A DNA stretch of 64,000 nucleotides from Maribellus comscasis (GCF_009762775.1 NZ_CP046401.1:4364001-4428000), one strand, 5' to 3'; positions 53,155 through 62,317 are shown, counted from the first letter of the stretch. Translations and numbers: made by a program. The notes: generated by a model from the sequence alone, not told the origin.

Positions 53155-54033
53155 CTAGTAGGTTTTTCCAAAGGGGATGGTTAAACCCAGCCAGGGCAAA
53201 ACTACAAATTCTCCAATATCTGCAACCGGAAAAAATAATCCAAAATCCAAAGCTGCTTTTTGTATTATCCAACGTCCTCCCAGCGAAACCATTACGAAAC
53301 TATCTCCACCTGCTTCGATAAAATAATTTTCTGTTATAAAATATCCCCGGCTGCTTAAACGGAACATTCCATTGATATTGATTAGTGGTGAAGACGCCCA
53401 TTCTCCTCCGGCAAAACCGTAGCCCAAGCCAAATGTAACGTTGTTGTCGCGTGTTCCAAAAGTAGAAATGCCGTATACAATTCCAAAACCTGATTCCGAT
53501 TCACCTAAAACAGTTCCCAACAGTGCTCCTGCTCCGATATTCAACCGGTCCTCCTGTATGGGAATTGATATTTTTGGTGTAAAAAATACCGGCGTGGGGC
53601 TCCCTCCAAATAAAAACAGGGGTATAATGCCGGCACCAACAGAGAAATTATCGGATAAACCATATGAAAACTGGTTCCATAATACCCAAATATTTTGATA
53701 ATACCCTTCGCCTTGTTGTAATCCATATCCGTTTGGCGACCAGAAATACCTCGATGATTGCGGGTTGGCAAACCATATTTTTCCTTCTTTTACCTGTTGT
53801 ATTTTTAATTTCTCCTGCGACTTAATATCTTTTTTTAAAATGGAAATTTCACCCAGGTTTTGTGTTTTTAAATACACTTTAAGCGAATCCTGGCCAACTA
53901 TTTCTCCTGTAAAATAATTGCCATCATTGGTCTCTATTCGCACAAGCGAAGTATCTTGGGTGTTTTGAGACTGAACTTTGAGACATAAAAGGAGGATAAA
54001 CAATACAAAAAAAGGAATTGCTGTTGTTTTCAT
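53155..54033 (-). CDS. secreted protein with outer-membrane-barrel-like C terminus
   Basis: A 292-aa protein with a signal peptide (1-22, ending VQSQ), a small beta domain (about 25-80; LVRIETNDGNYFTGEIVGQDS, which is reminiscent of an SH3-like/LSm fold), then a region of alternating G, A and aromatic residues with FGLGYGFAGGEWASSP and YFIEAGGDSFVMVSLGGRW consistent with outer-membrane strands and a C-terminal aromatic. The family has no name I know. It is the first gene of the three-gene envelope unit. Confidence 0.6.
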   Translation of the reverse strand: MKTTAIPFFVLFILLLCLKVQSQNTQDTSLVRIETNDGNYFTGEIVGQDSLKVYLKTQNLGEISILKKDIKSQEKLKIQQVKEGKIWFANPQSSRYFWSPNGYGLQQGEGYYQNIWVLWNQFSYGLSDNFSVGAGIIPLFLFGGSPTPVFFTPKISIPIQEDRLNIGAGALLGTVLGESESGFGIVYGISTFGTRDNNVTFGLGYGFAGGEWASSPLININGMFRLSSRGYFITENYFIEAGGDSFVMVSLGGRWIIQKAALDFGLFFPVADIGEFVVLPWLGLTIPFGKTY

Positions 54034-54120
54034 TGTCCCGGTTTTAGTGCAAAATTGTCTTAATTAAAAATAAGTTATGAATTATTTTTAATCTATACAA
54101 TTTACAACCGCTTACTGACT

Positions 54121-55356
54121 TTACTTTTTTCGGTTTTTATAAGAGCCGGTTTTCCCTTTCTTTTTCTTCCTGTATTTGTATTTTTTTGATTTATTTTTTT
54201 GAGAGGGGGTTCTCCATTCCGGACCTTCTCCAAATTGTTCAGGCATTGGGATTTTAAAAACTTGCCGTTCAATCAGCTGTTCGATCCGGTGGAAATAAAA
54301 CATATCTTTTTCGTTTACCAAAGTAAGCGCAACTCCGGTTGCATCGGCACGCGCTGTTCTACCCACCCGGTGAACATAGTCTTCTGCGTCCTGCGGCACA
54401 TCAAAATTGATAACGAGGTTGATTTCTTTTATGTCGATACCACGGCTTAAAACATCGGTTGCCACTAAAATACGTGTTCGTTTTGACTTAAATCCCTGGA
54501 GCACCTGTTCGCGTTTTTCCTGCTCCAGGTCAGATGAAATTCCTTCCGCCTGAAAACCGTTTTTTCTTAGCGAAATTGCCAGTTCCGTCACCTTTTTTTT
54601 GGTCGAACAAAAGATGAGAATGCTATTGTATTCGGGGTTTTCCGAGATTAAATGATTTATTAACCCGATTTTTTGTGTGTCGTAACACAAATAGGCGGCC
54701 TGCAAAACTCCCTCGGCAGGTTTTGAAATTGCGATATTTATTTCTTTTGGGTTTTTTAGGATTTTGGAAGCCAGCGATCTGATTTTTGGTGCCATTGTTG
54801 CACTGAACATCAGAGTTTGCCGGTTTTTAGGCAGATAGGAAATAATTTTAACTATATCGTCGTAAAAACCGATATCAAGCATTCGGTCGGCTTCGTCTAA
54901 AATCAGGTATTTTATGGTATCAAATTTTACGTAGCCCAAATTTAAATGCGAAATAAGTTTACCGGGTGTTGCAATTACGATATCAGCTCCCTGGGTTAAA
55001 GCGCGCTTTTGCTGCCCCCAATCGTCTCCGTCGCCGCCTCCGTAAATGGCTATAGAATTTATTCCCATGGTGTACCCGATTCCCTGCACCTGCTGGTCGA
55101 TTTGCATGGCAAGCTCGCGGGTTGGGACAATAATAAGAGTAGTAGTTTCTCCACCAGGTAAATCGGCTACCAAATCAAATATTGGCAACAAAAATGCTGC
55201 AGTTTTTCCGGTCCCTGTCTGTGCACAGGCAATTAAATCATTTCCATCCAGTATTTCGGGAATGGCTTGTTCCTGAATTGGAGTAGCCTCCTTAAACCCC
55301 ATATACGAAATTGCATCAAGCAAATCTTCGTGTATTCCTAATTCGTTAAAATTCAT
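54121..55356 (-). CDS. DEAD-box RNA helicase
   Basis: An ATP-dependent RNA helicase of the RhlE/CsdA type, 411 aa. All core motifs are visible: Q motif (GFKEATPIQEQAIP, 20-33), motif I AQTGTGKT (45-52), PTRELA (78-83), motif II DEAD (154-157), SAT, and motif VI HRVGRTAR. The C-terminal tail is a run of lysines and arginines (KKNKSKKYKYRKKKKGK) likely to bind RNA. The start at 55356 is forced by the Q motif position. A stem-loop sits 6 bases upstream of it. The gene is preceded by patatin and followed by the barrel gene after 87 bases. Confidence 0.93.
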   Translation of the reverse strand: MNFNELGIHEDLLDAISYMGFKEATPIQEQAIPEILDGNDLIACAQTGTGKTAAFLLPIFDLVADLPGGETTTLIIVPTRELAMQIDQQVQGIGYTMGINSIAIYGGGDGDDWGQQKRALTQGADIVIATPGKLISHLNLGYVKFDTIKYLILDEADRMLDIGFYDDIVKIISYLPKNRQTLMFSATMAPKIRSLASKILKNPKEINIAISKPAEGVLQAAYLCYDTQKIGLINHLISENPEYNSILIFCSTKKKVTELAISLRKNGFQAEGISSDLEQEKREQVLQGFKSKRTRILVATDVLSRGIDIKEINLVINFDVPQDAEDYVHRVGRTARADATGVALTLVNEKDMFYFHRIEQLIERQVFKIPMPEQFGEGPEWRTPSQKNKSKKYKYRKKKKGKTGSYKNRKK

Positions 55357-55362
55357 AAAAGA

Positions 55363-55384
55363 GCATCAGCTTATTTGCTGATGC
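55363..55384 (-). promoter_or_regulatory. hairpin adjoining the helicase start codon
   Basis: GCATCAGC and GCTGATGC form a perfect 8-bp stem with a 6-nt loop; on the minus strand it is followed by TCTTTT and then ATG. It sits 6 bases from the start codon, where a ribosome would bind. It may be the patatin terminator, or a translational or cold-sensitive switch in the helicase message. Confidence 0.5.
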
Positions 55385-55429
55385 AAATGTAGTTAAAATG
55401 TTTGCGATCGGTTAAAAATGTTCAAATTC

Positions 55430-56674
55430 TTATTTAGTACGTAATTTTTTGTAATCATCCCAACTAAATTGTTTCAGAAACAGCATTGCTTTTCGGGCTC
55501 CCAAAAGGAAAAGCAGTTTTTTTCTTTCATCACTCATTTGAAAATTGAGCCAGTTAAAATCTTTGTCGGCGTCAATGTAACAAATCAGTTTTTCAAAATC
55601 AGGGTTTTGAATGAGAAATTCATTGTCTGCATCAAATCGCATTGTGCTAATCATCGAACCGATAAATCCTCCCAGGTCATCTACATCCGCGTACTGATTC
55701 CGGTAAGTACTTAGTTTAACCCCAAAAGTAGGTTTTCTGGGTGTACTGCCTGAAGGCGAATGAAAGATGTTAATTGGAAAGTTTGATATCATTCCTCCAT
55801 CAACAAATTTTACTTTTTCAGGTATTGTTCCGCTGTAGTTTGCATATTTATCCCAGGCTTCATCTGCAGGTTTTCCGGCATTTGGGATATTGTCAATTTC
55901 AAAAGGAACAAAAAAGAAAGGTACCGACATGGAAGCGCGTACCATCTTTGCGGGCGACTGTTTCCACATGTTATCACCCCAGTAAATATGAGCCATTGCC
56001 GGAAACTGAACTTTGGTTTGTGTGGTGATGTCGGCTGTTATAATATGCATGTGTGCATATTCGTCGGTGAGCGCTTGTCCCGAAATTCGGTGTCTTAAAC
56101 CTTCAGGAAAATATACCTTCCCTCTTTTTTCAATAAGCTCTCCGACCGTCGTTATCTTATTTGGCGACTCTTTTAATACGGTTTCCAGCCAGCTTTCAAA
56201 CTTTTTTCCCGGATTTAGCCCCAGGTTGACAAAAAGCGCTTTTTTTATCTTTCTGAAATTCCATAATAGTTTTCCCAGTACTTTTTTGAAAGGTGTACCG
56301 TTAATAACCCTTTGCATGATAGCTTTCAAAACCGGATCGCCATCAACAAATTCAAATAGATCCTGTTTGGCGAGTACATCCAAAACCTGCTGCGATTTGG
56401 CTCTATCAATGTTATCAATTCCCGCCAAAACCAGCGTGTTTATTGCCCCGGCCGAAGTTCCTGCCAAATGAAAGAAACGAATTCCCGCAGTTTCAAGAAT
56501 GTAGGTGTAGCCAACAAGCGCAATTCCAAGAACACCTCCGCCTTCCTGAACCAAATCCACATATTGGTTTCCGGCATCGTCAATTACATCGGAAAATATT
56601 TTTCCTTTCAGGCCTTTTGCTTCTTCCAGCATTTGCTGAAATTCAGGCTGATTTACAAAATCTTCATAAGTCAT
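55430..56674 (-). CDS. patatin-like phospholipase
   Basis: A 414-aa lipid acyl hydrolase. The catalytic dyad is S74 (GTSAG) and D292 (VDGG); the oxyanion hole glycines are GGGVLG (45-50). No signal peptide, so it acts in the cytoplasm or enters by another route. The long spacing between Ser and Asp fits large bacterial patatins. It is 73 bases upstream of the helicase and 98 bases downstream of the radical SAM gene, so operon membership is uncertain. Confidence 0.9.
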   Translation of the reverse strand: MTYEDFVNQPEFQQMLEEAKGLKGKIFSDVIDDAGNQYVDLVQEGGGVLGIALVGYTYILETAGIRFFHLAGTSAGAINTLVLAGIDNIDRAKSQQVLDVLAKQDLFEFVDGDPVLKAIMQRVINGTPFKKVLGKLLWNFRKIKKALFVNLGLNPGKKFESWLETVLKESPNKITTVGELIEKRGKVYFPEGLRHRISGQALTDEYAHMHIITADITTQTKVQFPAMAHIYWGDNMWKQSPAKMVRASMSVPFFFVPFEIDNIPNAGKPADEAWDKYANYSGTIPEKVKFVDGGMISNFPINIFHSPSGSTPRKPTFGVKLSTYRNQYADVDDLGGFIGSMISTMRFDADNEFLIQNPDFEKLICYIDADKDFNWLNFQMSDERKKLLFLLGARKAMLFLKQFSWDDYKKLRTK

Positions 56675-56772
56675 TTTAAATCAATTTAATGGTTGAACCT
56701 TATTTCTTAAAAAAAAGATACGGAATTTCGACCGAAAGTGAGGGGATGTATTGGAGATTTTTTTGTCTTCTT

Positions 56773-57780
56773 TTAATAAACGATATTATTTGAGGTTCCG
56801 CAGTTTTTACAAAGTCCACCTGAGTCCACTCTTTTTAGCAAGGTATCGTAGCGGTTTCTGGTTACGATTGTTGTCTGGCAATTGCTACAAACGGTTGAAG
56901 AGCGTTTCTCGTCGCTTACATTTCCCAGGTAAACGTGGCGAAGATACTTTTTTGCAATGTCGTAAAGTTTCTCCAGCGTTTCAACTGGAGTGGGGGATTT
57001 GCTGAGCTCGTGTTGAGGGAAATAACGAGAGAGATGAAGTGGAACTTCGCAACTCAATTCGCTCGCAATCCATTGAACCATTTTTTTGAATTGGATTTCG
57101 TCATCGTTCAACTCAGGAATAACCAGGTTTGTAATTTCAAGGTGTGCGTTGCTGTTGGCAATAAACTTCAGCGTTTCCAAAACAGGCTCCAATTTTCCTT
57201 TGGTTTGCTTTAAATAGAATTCAGAAGCAAATGCTTTTAAATCGATATTAAAAGCATCGATGTAGGAAAGCAGTTCTTTTAATGGCTTGGGATTTATATA
57301 ACCATTGGAAACGACGGCGTTTTTTAAGCCGTTTTGCTTTGCGAGTTTAGCCGTGTCAAGCAGGAATTCATAAAAAGTAAGCGGTTCGTTGTAGGTGTAG
57401 GCAATCCCAATATTATTATAGGTTTTTAGCGCTTCCGTTACAATTTCTTCCGGGGTTATTTCGTGGAATCCTTTAAAATCGGATGCACGGCATTGAGAAA
57501 TTCGGTGGTTTTGGCAAAAATTACAACGAAGATTACAACCTACTTCTCCAATCGATAAAATGTTTTTCCCCGGGAAAAAATGATAGAGTGGTTTTTTCTC
57601 AACTGGGTCAACACCCAAGGCCGCAACTTTATTATAAACGTGGGTAATCAGTTTTCCATCGGTATTTTTGCGCACTTTACAAAATCCGTTTTGTCCGGCT
57701 TTTAAAATACAGTTCCACGGACAAAGATCACATCTGACGGTTTGGTTTTCCAGTTTTGTATAGAAAAGCGCTTCGTGCAT
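56773..57780 (-). CDS. amrS: AmmeMemoRadiSam system radical SAM enzyme
   Basis: A radical SAM enzyme of the group usually found with AMMECR1 and Memo homologues. The frame opens at 57801; the ATG at 57780 fits the family N terminus (MHEALFY), giving 335 aa. The 4Fe-4S motif is C82-x3-C86-x2-C89 (CNLRCNFC). Extra cysteines occur at both ends: C17, C20, C24 and C34 (before the radical SAM domain) and a C-terminal zinc-ribbon with two CxxC pairs. Neither AMMECR1 nor Memo is visible in this window. The reaction is unknown. Confidence 0.85.
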   Translation of the reverse strand: MHEALFYTKLENQTVRCDLCPWNCILKAGQNGFCKVRKNTDGKLITHVYNKVAALGVDPVEKKPLYHFFPGKNILSIGEVGCNLRCNFCQNHRISQCRASDFKGFHEITPEEIVTEALKTYNNIGIAYTYNEPLTFYEFLLDTAKLAKQNGLKNAVVSNGYINPKPLKELLSYIDAFNIDLKAFASEFYLKQTKGKLEPVLETLKFIANSNAHLEITNLVIPELNDDEIQFKKMVQWIASELSCEVPLHLSRYFPQHELSKSPTPVETLEKLYDIAKKYLRHVYLGNVSDEKRSSTVCSNCQTTIVTRNRYDTLLKRVDSGGLCKNCGTSNNIVY

Positions 57781-57868
57781 TTTAGTTCTTCGTTTCTTCA
57801 AAGGTACGAAATGAACCCTGAATTTGATTGAAGATTTTTTTGTGGAAGTGTACAGGAACTATCGTAGT

Positions 57869-58660
57869 TTATTTTTTTATACTTTGAATTTCCGTTTTCA
57901 ATTCGTTCATGGTTTTCATCATTTTTTGAATATCGGTTTCCGGTTCCGGTATTTCTGTATTTAGGTAGCATACAAATTTCCAGGCTTCTTTTAATTCCAT
58001 AATTGGGAGTTCATAGGGTTGAAACGCTGAATTTAACGAGGCAAGTAACAAAGCTCTTTTGGCTGAAATGTAATCCTGAACGATTTTGAAAACGATACCT
58101 TCTTCGCGGGTTACAATAATGTAAGCTTCGCCATTTTTTATATTGTAAAAATTCTGAACAAACTCACCAATTACAACAGAACCGCTGGGAATGGGCAGCA
58201 TTGAATCTCCGGAAATGGTAAACGCACGGTACTTTTTTTCTTTTGATAAAAAGGGCAGCTGAAAAACGGGGAGCTTACCAATGTATTCCGGATCGGTAAA
58301 ACTGGTAACATAACCCGCTTTGGCTTTTTCGTTTACAAACTCAATATTATCGTTATTGGCAGAATCAACCGTTGTGGCAATTACCCGAAGATTTGTTCCA
58401 CGGATAAAAACATCAAAACCATTTTGCAAGTCGGTAAACTGGCTTTCTGAAAGTTGACTTAAATCGACATTAACCAGTGTATCGATGGCGATGCCGAAAT
58501 ATTTTGAAAAAACCTGTAAATGCGAAACGGTTGGCTGACTGATCGAATTCTCAAGTGCATTTACTGTAGTACGTTTTAAATTAAGTGATTCTGCCAGTTC
58601 GTTTTGCGTTCTTTTTTTCCGTTTCCGTAACAGTTTTATATTGCTGCCAAAATAATTCAC
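57869..58660 (-). CDS. LexA/CI-like transcriptional regulator (HTH-XRE + S24)
   Basis: A 263-aa regulator. The longest frame opens with TTG at 58666; starting with the GTG at 58660 gives MNYFGSNIKLLRK, a more natural family N terminus and a better distance from the -7 box at 58685. The HTH-XRE domain is 5-62 (QNELAESLNLKRTTVNALEN). The S24 domain carries a potential A115-G116 cleavage site (KAKAGYV), serine S153 (SGDSML) and lysine K192 (VFKIV), with spacing close to LexA. Self-cleavage in response to DNA damage would be the LexA/CI mechanism; many relatives do not cleave. It is divergent from a radical SAM DNA-repair-like gene. Confidence 0.88.
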   Translation of the reverse strand: MNYFGSNIKLLRKRKKRTQNELAESLNLKRTTVNALENSISQPTVSHLQVFSKYFGIAIDTLVNVDLSQLSESQFTDLQNGFDVFIRGTNLRVIATTVDSANNDNIEFVNEKAKAGYVTSFTDPEYIGKLPVFQLPFLSKEKKYRAFTISGDSMLPIPSGSVVIGEFVQNFYNIKNGEAYIIVTREEGIVFKIVQDYISAKRALLLASLNSAFQPYELPIMELKEAWKFVCYLNTEIPEPETDIQKMMKTMNELKTEIQSIKK

Positions 58661-58677
58661 GTGCAATTTTTTTTATT

Positions 58678-58685
58678 CAAAATTA
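58678..58685 (-). promoter_or_regulatory. -7 promoter element of the LexA/CI-like regulator
   Basis: TAATTTTG on the minus strand, 17 bases from the GTG start, matches TAnnTTTG. The implied leader is only about 12 bases to the GTG and 6 to the TTG, so the message is nearly leaderless. No good -33 partner. Confidence 0.45.
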
Positions 58686-58737
58686 CAAAAATTGTTTTCT
58701 TAATTAAAAGAAATGATTAATTTATTATCGTTGATTT

Positions 58738-58754
58738 TGATAATAATATTATCA
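58738..58754. promoter_or_regulatory. perfect 17-bp palindrome, candidate operator
   Basis: TGATAATA-A-TATTATCA is a perfect dyad located between the divergent regulator and radical SAM genes. A third half-site, TTATTATC at 58722-58729, lies 8 bases upstream and forms a second inverted repeat with GATAATAA at 58739-58746. This clustering of half-sites is what an XRE-type repressor would use. That the neighbouring regulator binds it is inference. Confidence 0.6.
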
Positions 58755-58781
58755 TTTAATAATTCTTGATTTGTATTCCAC

Positions 58782-58840
58782 GGGATTGGAAATCCCAATT
58801 TTTGAGGTTCATCATCCCCGGTGTTGACCGGTGTTTTTTT
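58782..58840 (+). promoter_or_regulatory. two hairpins with U tracts in the leader of the radical SAM gene
   Basis: GGGATT-GGA-AATCCC (58782-58796) is followed by AATTTTTG, and CCGGT-GTTG-ACCGG (58818-58831) is followed by TG and T7 (58834-58840). Both sit between the palindrome and the ATG at 58849. Tandem terminator-like structures in a leader suggest attenuation. Confidence 0.45.
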
Positions 58841-58848
58841 CTGAAGAA

Positions 58849-60141
58849 ATGGATAACGATAAAATATTACATAAACTACAAATACTTGCTGATGCTGCAA
58901 AATACGATGTTTCGTGCGCATCGAGCGGAAGCACCCGAAAGAACGGGAACAACGGACTTGGAAATGGAGTTGCTTCCGGCATTTGTCATAGTTTTACTGA
59001 AGATGGTCGCTGTATCAGTCTTTTTAAAATATTGATGACAAATTCTTGTATTTACGATTGCGCATATTGTGTCAATCGCCGGACCAACGACCGGCCACGG
59101 GCCACATTTACAACAGATGAAATTGTGGAATTGACCATAGGGTTTTATCGAAGGAACTATATTGAAGGTTTATTTCTGAGTTCGGGAATTATTAAAAATG
59201 CAGATTATACAATGGAGAGCATGGTGCTGGTTGCCAAAAAACTCCGAACCGAAGAACGCTACAACGGATACATTCACCTCAAAGCCATTCCGGGAGCCAG
59301 TCAGGAGTTGGTTCATGAAGCAGGAATTTGGGCAGATCGCCTAAGTGTAAATATTGAAATTCCGACTGAAATGAATTTACAACGGCTGGCTCCTGAAAAA
59401 AATTACAATGGCATTTTATTACCAATGAACCAGATTAAAAACGAAATTCTGCAAAGTAAAGAGGAGCGCAAGAGATATCGGAAGTCGCAACGATTTGCTC
59501 CGGCCGGACAAAGCACGCAACTTATTGTCGGGGCAACTCCTGAAACGGATAGGCAGATTATTTTATTGTCATCAGGATTGTACAAAGCTCAGAATTTGAA
59601 GCGGGTTTATTTTTCGGGTTATCTTCCTGTAAATAATTACGACAAACGTTTACCTGCCTTAACTCGCCCGCCGCTTGTACGGGAAAATCGTTTGTACCAG
59701 AGTGATTGGTTGATGCGGTTTTACCATTTTAAAGCGGAAGAGATTTTAACGGAAGACCAGCCTTTTCTGGATTTGGACATCGATCCGAAATTGGGTTACG
59801 CACTGCGGAATATGCATCTTTTTCCGGTTGATATTAATCGGGCAGATTATGAAATGATATTGCGGGTTCCCGGAATTGGAGTGCGTTCGGCACAAAAAAT
59901 TATTTTGGCCCGGCGGCACCGGAATTTAAATTTCATGCATTTGAAAAAGATCGGAGTTGTAATGAAACGTGCGCAATATTTTATTACCAGCAACGAACTT
60001 CCCGTTTCTACGAAAGATTGGGAACCTGCGCGTCTGAAACGGGTTTTGGTAACACAGTCAACAACAAAAAACCGAAAAACGCTGGATACACAATTGAGTC
60101 TTTTTGCAAATTTTAAACCGGCACTTCCTCCGCTGCATTAG
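58849..60141 (+). CDS. putative DNA modification/repair radical SAM protein
   Basis: A 430-aa protein matching the TIGR03916 type (radical SAM, linked to uracil-DNA glycosylase). The ATG at 58849 has an AGAA-type ribosome site; a GTG 18 bases upstream is less likely. The 4Fe-4S motif is C67-x3-C71-x2-C74 (CIYDCAYC), which resembles spore photoproduct lyase-like sequences. A helix-hairpin-helix DNA-binding segment, VPGIGVRSAQKIILARR, is near residues 338-354. The usual neighbouring partner, a UDG-fused protein, is not next to it here. It is divergent from a LexA/CI-like regulator, so DNA-damage induction is plausible. Confidence 0.88.
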   Translation: MDNDKILHKLQILADAAKYDVSCASSGSTRKNGNNGLGNGVASGICHSFTEDGRCISLFKILMTNSCIYDCAYCVNRRTNDRPRATFTTDEIVELTIGFYRRNYIEGLFLSSGIIKNADYTMESMVLVAKKLRTEERYNGYIHLKAIPGASQELVHEAGIWADRLSVNIEIPTEMNLQRLAPEKNYNGILLPMNQIKNEILQSKEERKRYRKSQRFAPAGQSTQLIVGATPETDRQIILLSSGLYKAQNLKRVYFSGYLPVNNYDKRLPALTRPPLVRENRLYQSDWLMRFYHFKAEEILTEDQPFLDLDIDPKLGYALRNMHLFPVDINRADYEMILRVPGIGVRSAQKIILARRHRNLNFMHLKKIGVVMKRAQYFITSNELPVSTKDWEPARLKRVLVTQSTTKNRKTLDTQLSLFANFKPALPPLH

Positions 60142-60226
60142 AAAGCGAAGTAAAAGTTTATCATACCGAAAATAAATGCAACAGGCTATCTTGTGATTGG
60201 CTATTCTGAGATTTTTAGGCGGGAAT

Positions 60227-62290
60227 TTAATTCGTTTTGGTAATCCCTTCAGAAATTATCTCCAACAATTTGTCTTTATTAACCGGTTTTTCGATGTAAT
60301 TGTTACAACCGGCTTCCAGTGTTTTCGATTTATAATCATCAATTGCATAAGCTGTTTGGGCGATAATATAAACATCGGGGTTAAATTTCCTGATTTCTTT
60401 TACTGCATCAATTCCATTTAATACGGGCATTTTCGAATCCATTAATACAATGTCAGTATCTGGATTTTCTTTTACCAACTCAATTGCTTTCATTCCATTT
60501 GTTGCATGAAGTATTTTTGCTGAAATGCCTTCGAGGATATAATTCAGGAAAAAGAATGATATTTTGTCGTCTTCAGCCACAATAACTTTTAAGCCAGTCG
60601 GAATTTTCGGTTTTGTTTGCGTTTGACTTGGTATTTCACAGGGGGTTGGGACAGCAGAGCCCAAATTATTGGGAATATCGACATAAAAGGTTGAGCCTTT
60701 GTCTGTTTCCGATTCTACGCGAATTTCTCCATCCAGCATTTTGGTGTATTCCTTGCAAATCGACAGACCTAATCCTGAACCCTCAAACCGGCTTGAAATG
60801 GAGGAATCAGCCTGGATAAAATAATTGAAAATAGCATCTTGTTTTTCGTTTTCAATACCTATACCAGAGTCTGAAATATAGAAACTTGCGTTTGTATCTG
60901 AAACGGTGTAGCCAATTTTTACATATCCGTTATGCGTAAATTTCAGCGCATTTTTTATCAGATTTGTTAAAATTGAATTTACTTTATAAGCATCGGAAAA
61001 AAAAGGTTGATTTGTATTTATCTCCTTCTGTTCAATGATTAGATCTACTCCCTTTTCTTTTGCTTCTCTTGCAAAAAACAGAAAGAGTTCATGAACAATT
61101 TTTTCGATGTTGGTTTCACAAATCTGAACCGATTCAACACCCGATTCAATTTTTGAAATTTCAATGATATTGTTGATTGTTGTAAGCATTCTTTCGCCAC
61201 TTTGCTGTATGATTTCAATAAAGTTTTTATGCTCACTTTGCGAGTAATTATGTGATTTTAATAATTCAGTAAATCCCATAATTCCATTCATAGGAGTTCT
61301 GATCTCGTGACTCATATTAGCTAAAAAAGCTGATTTCATTTTGTCACTTTCTTCGGCTTTTATTTTTTGTTTTTCAAGTTCTTCTGTGATTTGAGTATTT
61401 AATTTGAGCTGAAGATGAAGGTCTTTTGTTCTGTTCCTTACACGGATTTTTAAAATACTATTAAAAGCCAGCAGGATAAGAATAACCAATAAAACAATTA
61501 CACCCGCAAGAATAAAATATTTTGTAAAGTGTTGCCAGTTATTACTCTGTGTATTATAGTCTTTTATCCATTTACTATAAATCCTTTGGTATTCGCCGTT
61601 TGACATTATTATCTCCAGACCGTTGTTAAGCATTTCAGTCAATTGCGGGGCACTTTTTGAAATTTTGAAGCCCATACTGCGTTCCAGAATATCTTCGTTT
61701 CCCGGATTTATATAAGGTTTATCCAGAATACCGGCATAATACATACTGGCAATTTTCTGAGAAAAGGCACAGGTCACATCTTTTTTTTCAAGTTCTTCGA
61801 GAAGGCTCTGGTAATTGTCGACAAAAACAAACCGGGTATTGGGATTTATTGATTCCACATAGTGGGTTAAAACATCGTTTTCCCACAAAACAATTAAAGG
61901 ATTTTTAATTGTTCTGATTTCATCTACAGAAATCTTATTTCGAAATTTTCGGTTATATAAAAAACAATGAGAGGTTTGAATTACAGAACGAGTATAATCG
62001 TATTCGCTATCCGGTGTTCCCGGATAATGAGCACCTGCTATTGCCTGAATTTTGCCTTCCTGAAGGTAAGTGTTTGCCTCTTGCCACTTGCTTCCGGTAA
62101 CTTTAATTTCAGCGTGGTAGACATTGTTTATTGCGTTTAAAATGTCGATATTAAAGCCCACCAGTTTGTCGTTTTCGTCGAGGTAGTTATACGGAGGATA
62201 ATTTGTACTGACCATCACCTCGTATTGAGCCTGTGATGAATAAAAAGAGATGAAAAGAATAAAGAGTAATAAAAGCTTTCTACCTTCCAT
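60227..62290 (-). CDS. hybrid histidine kinase with periplasmic solute-binding sensor domain
   Basis: A 687-aa one-protein phosphorelay. Order: signal peptide (1-22), periplasmic SBP_bac_3-type binding domain (about 23-250; [26 protein letters not shown] at its start), membrane helix (257-280), short coiled coil, HisKA with H328 ([10 protein letters not shown]), HATPase (NLIKNALKF, 443-451; [14 protein letters not shown]), and a C-terminal receiver with phospho-acceptor D618 ([12 protein letters not shown]). The binding domain suggests an amino acid or similar ligand, as in BvgS/EvgS. No DNA-binding output domain or partner regulator is adjacent. Confidence 0.93.
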   Translation of the reverse strand: MEGRKLLLLFILFISFYSSQAQYEVMVSTNYPPYNYLDENDKLVGFNIDILNAINNVYHAEIKVTGSKWQEANTYLQEGKIQAIAGAHYPGTPDSEYDYTRSVIQTSHCFLYNRKFRNKISVDEIRTIKNPLIVLWENDVLTHYVESINPNTRFVFVDNYQSLLEELEKKDVTCAFSQKIASMYYAGILDKPYINPGNEDILERSMGFKISKSAPQLTEMLNNGLEIIMSNGEYQRIYSKWIKDYNTQSNNWQHFTKYFILAGVIVLLVILILLAFNSILKIRVRNRTKDLHLQLKLNTQITEELEKQKIKAEESDKMKSAFLANMSHEIRTPMNGIMGFTELLKSHNYSQSEHKNFIEIIQQSGERMLTTINNIIEISKIESGVESVQICETNIEKIVHELFLFFAREAKEKGVDLIIEQKEINTNQPFFSDAYKVNSILTNLIKNALKFTHNGYVKIGYTVSDTNASFYISDSGIGIENEKQDAIFNYFIQADSSISSRFEGSGLGLSICKEYTKMLDGEIRVESETDKGSTFYVDIPNNLGSAVPTPCEIPSQTQTKPKIPTGLKVIVAEDDKISFFFLNYILEGISAKILHATNGMKAIELVKENPDTDIVLMDSKMPVLNGIDAVKEIRKFNPDVYIIAQTAYAIDDYKSKTLEAGCNNYIEKPVNKDKLLEIISEGITKTN

Positions 62291-62309
62291 TATGGGATTT
62301 GTTTAGTTA

Positions 62310-62317
62310 CAAAGCTA
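62310..62317 (-). promoter_or_regulatory. -7 promoter element of the hybrid kinase
   Basis: TAGCTTTG (minus strand) lies 19 bases upstream of the ATG at 62290 and fits TAnnTTTG; no -33 TTTG at the usual distance. Confidence 0.4.
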
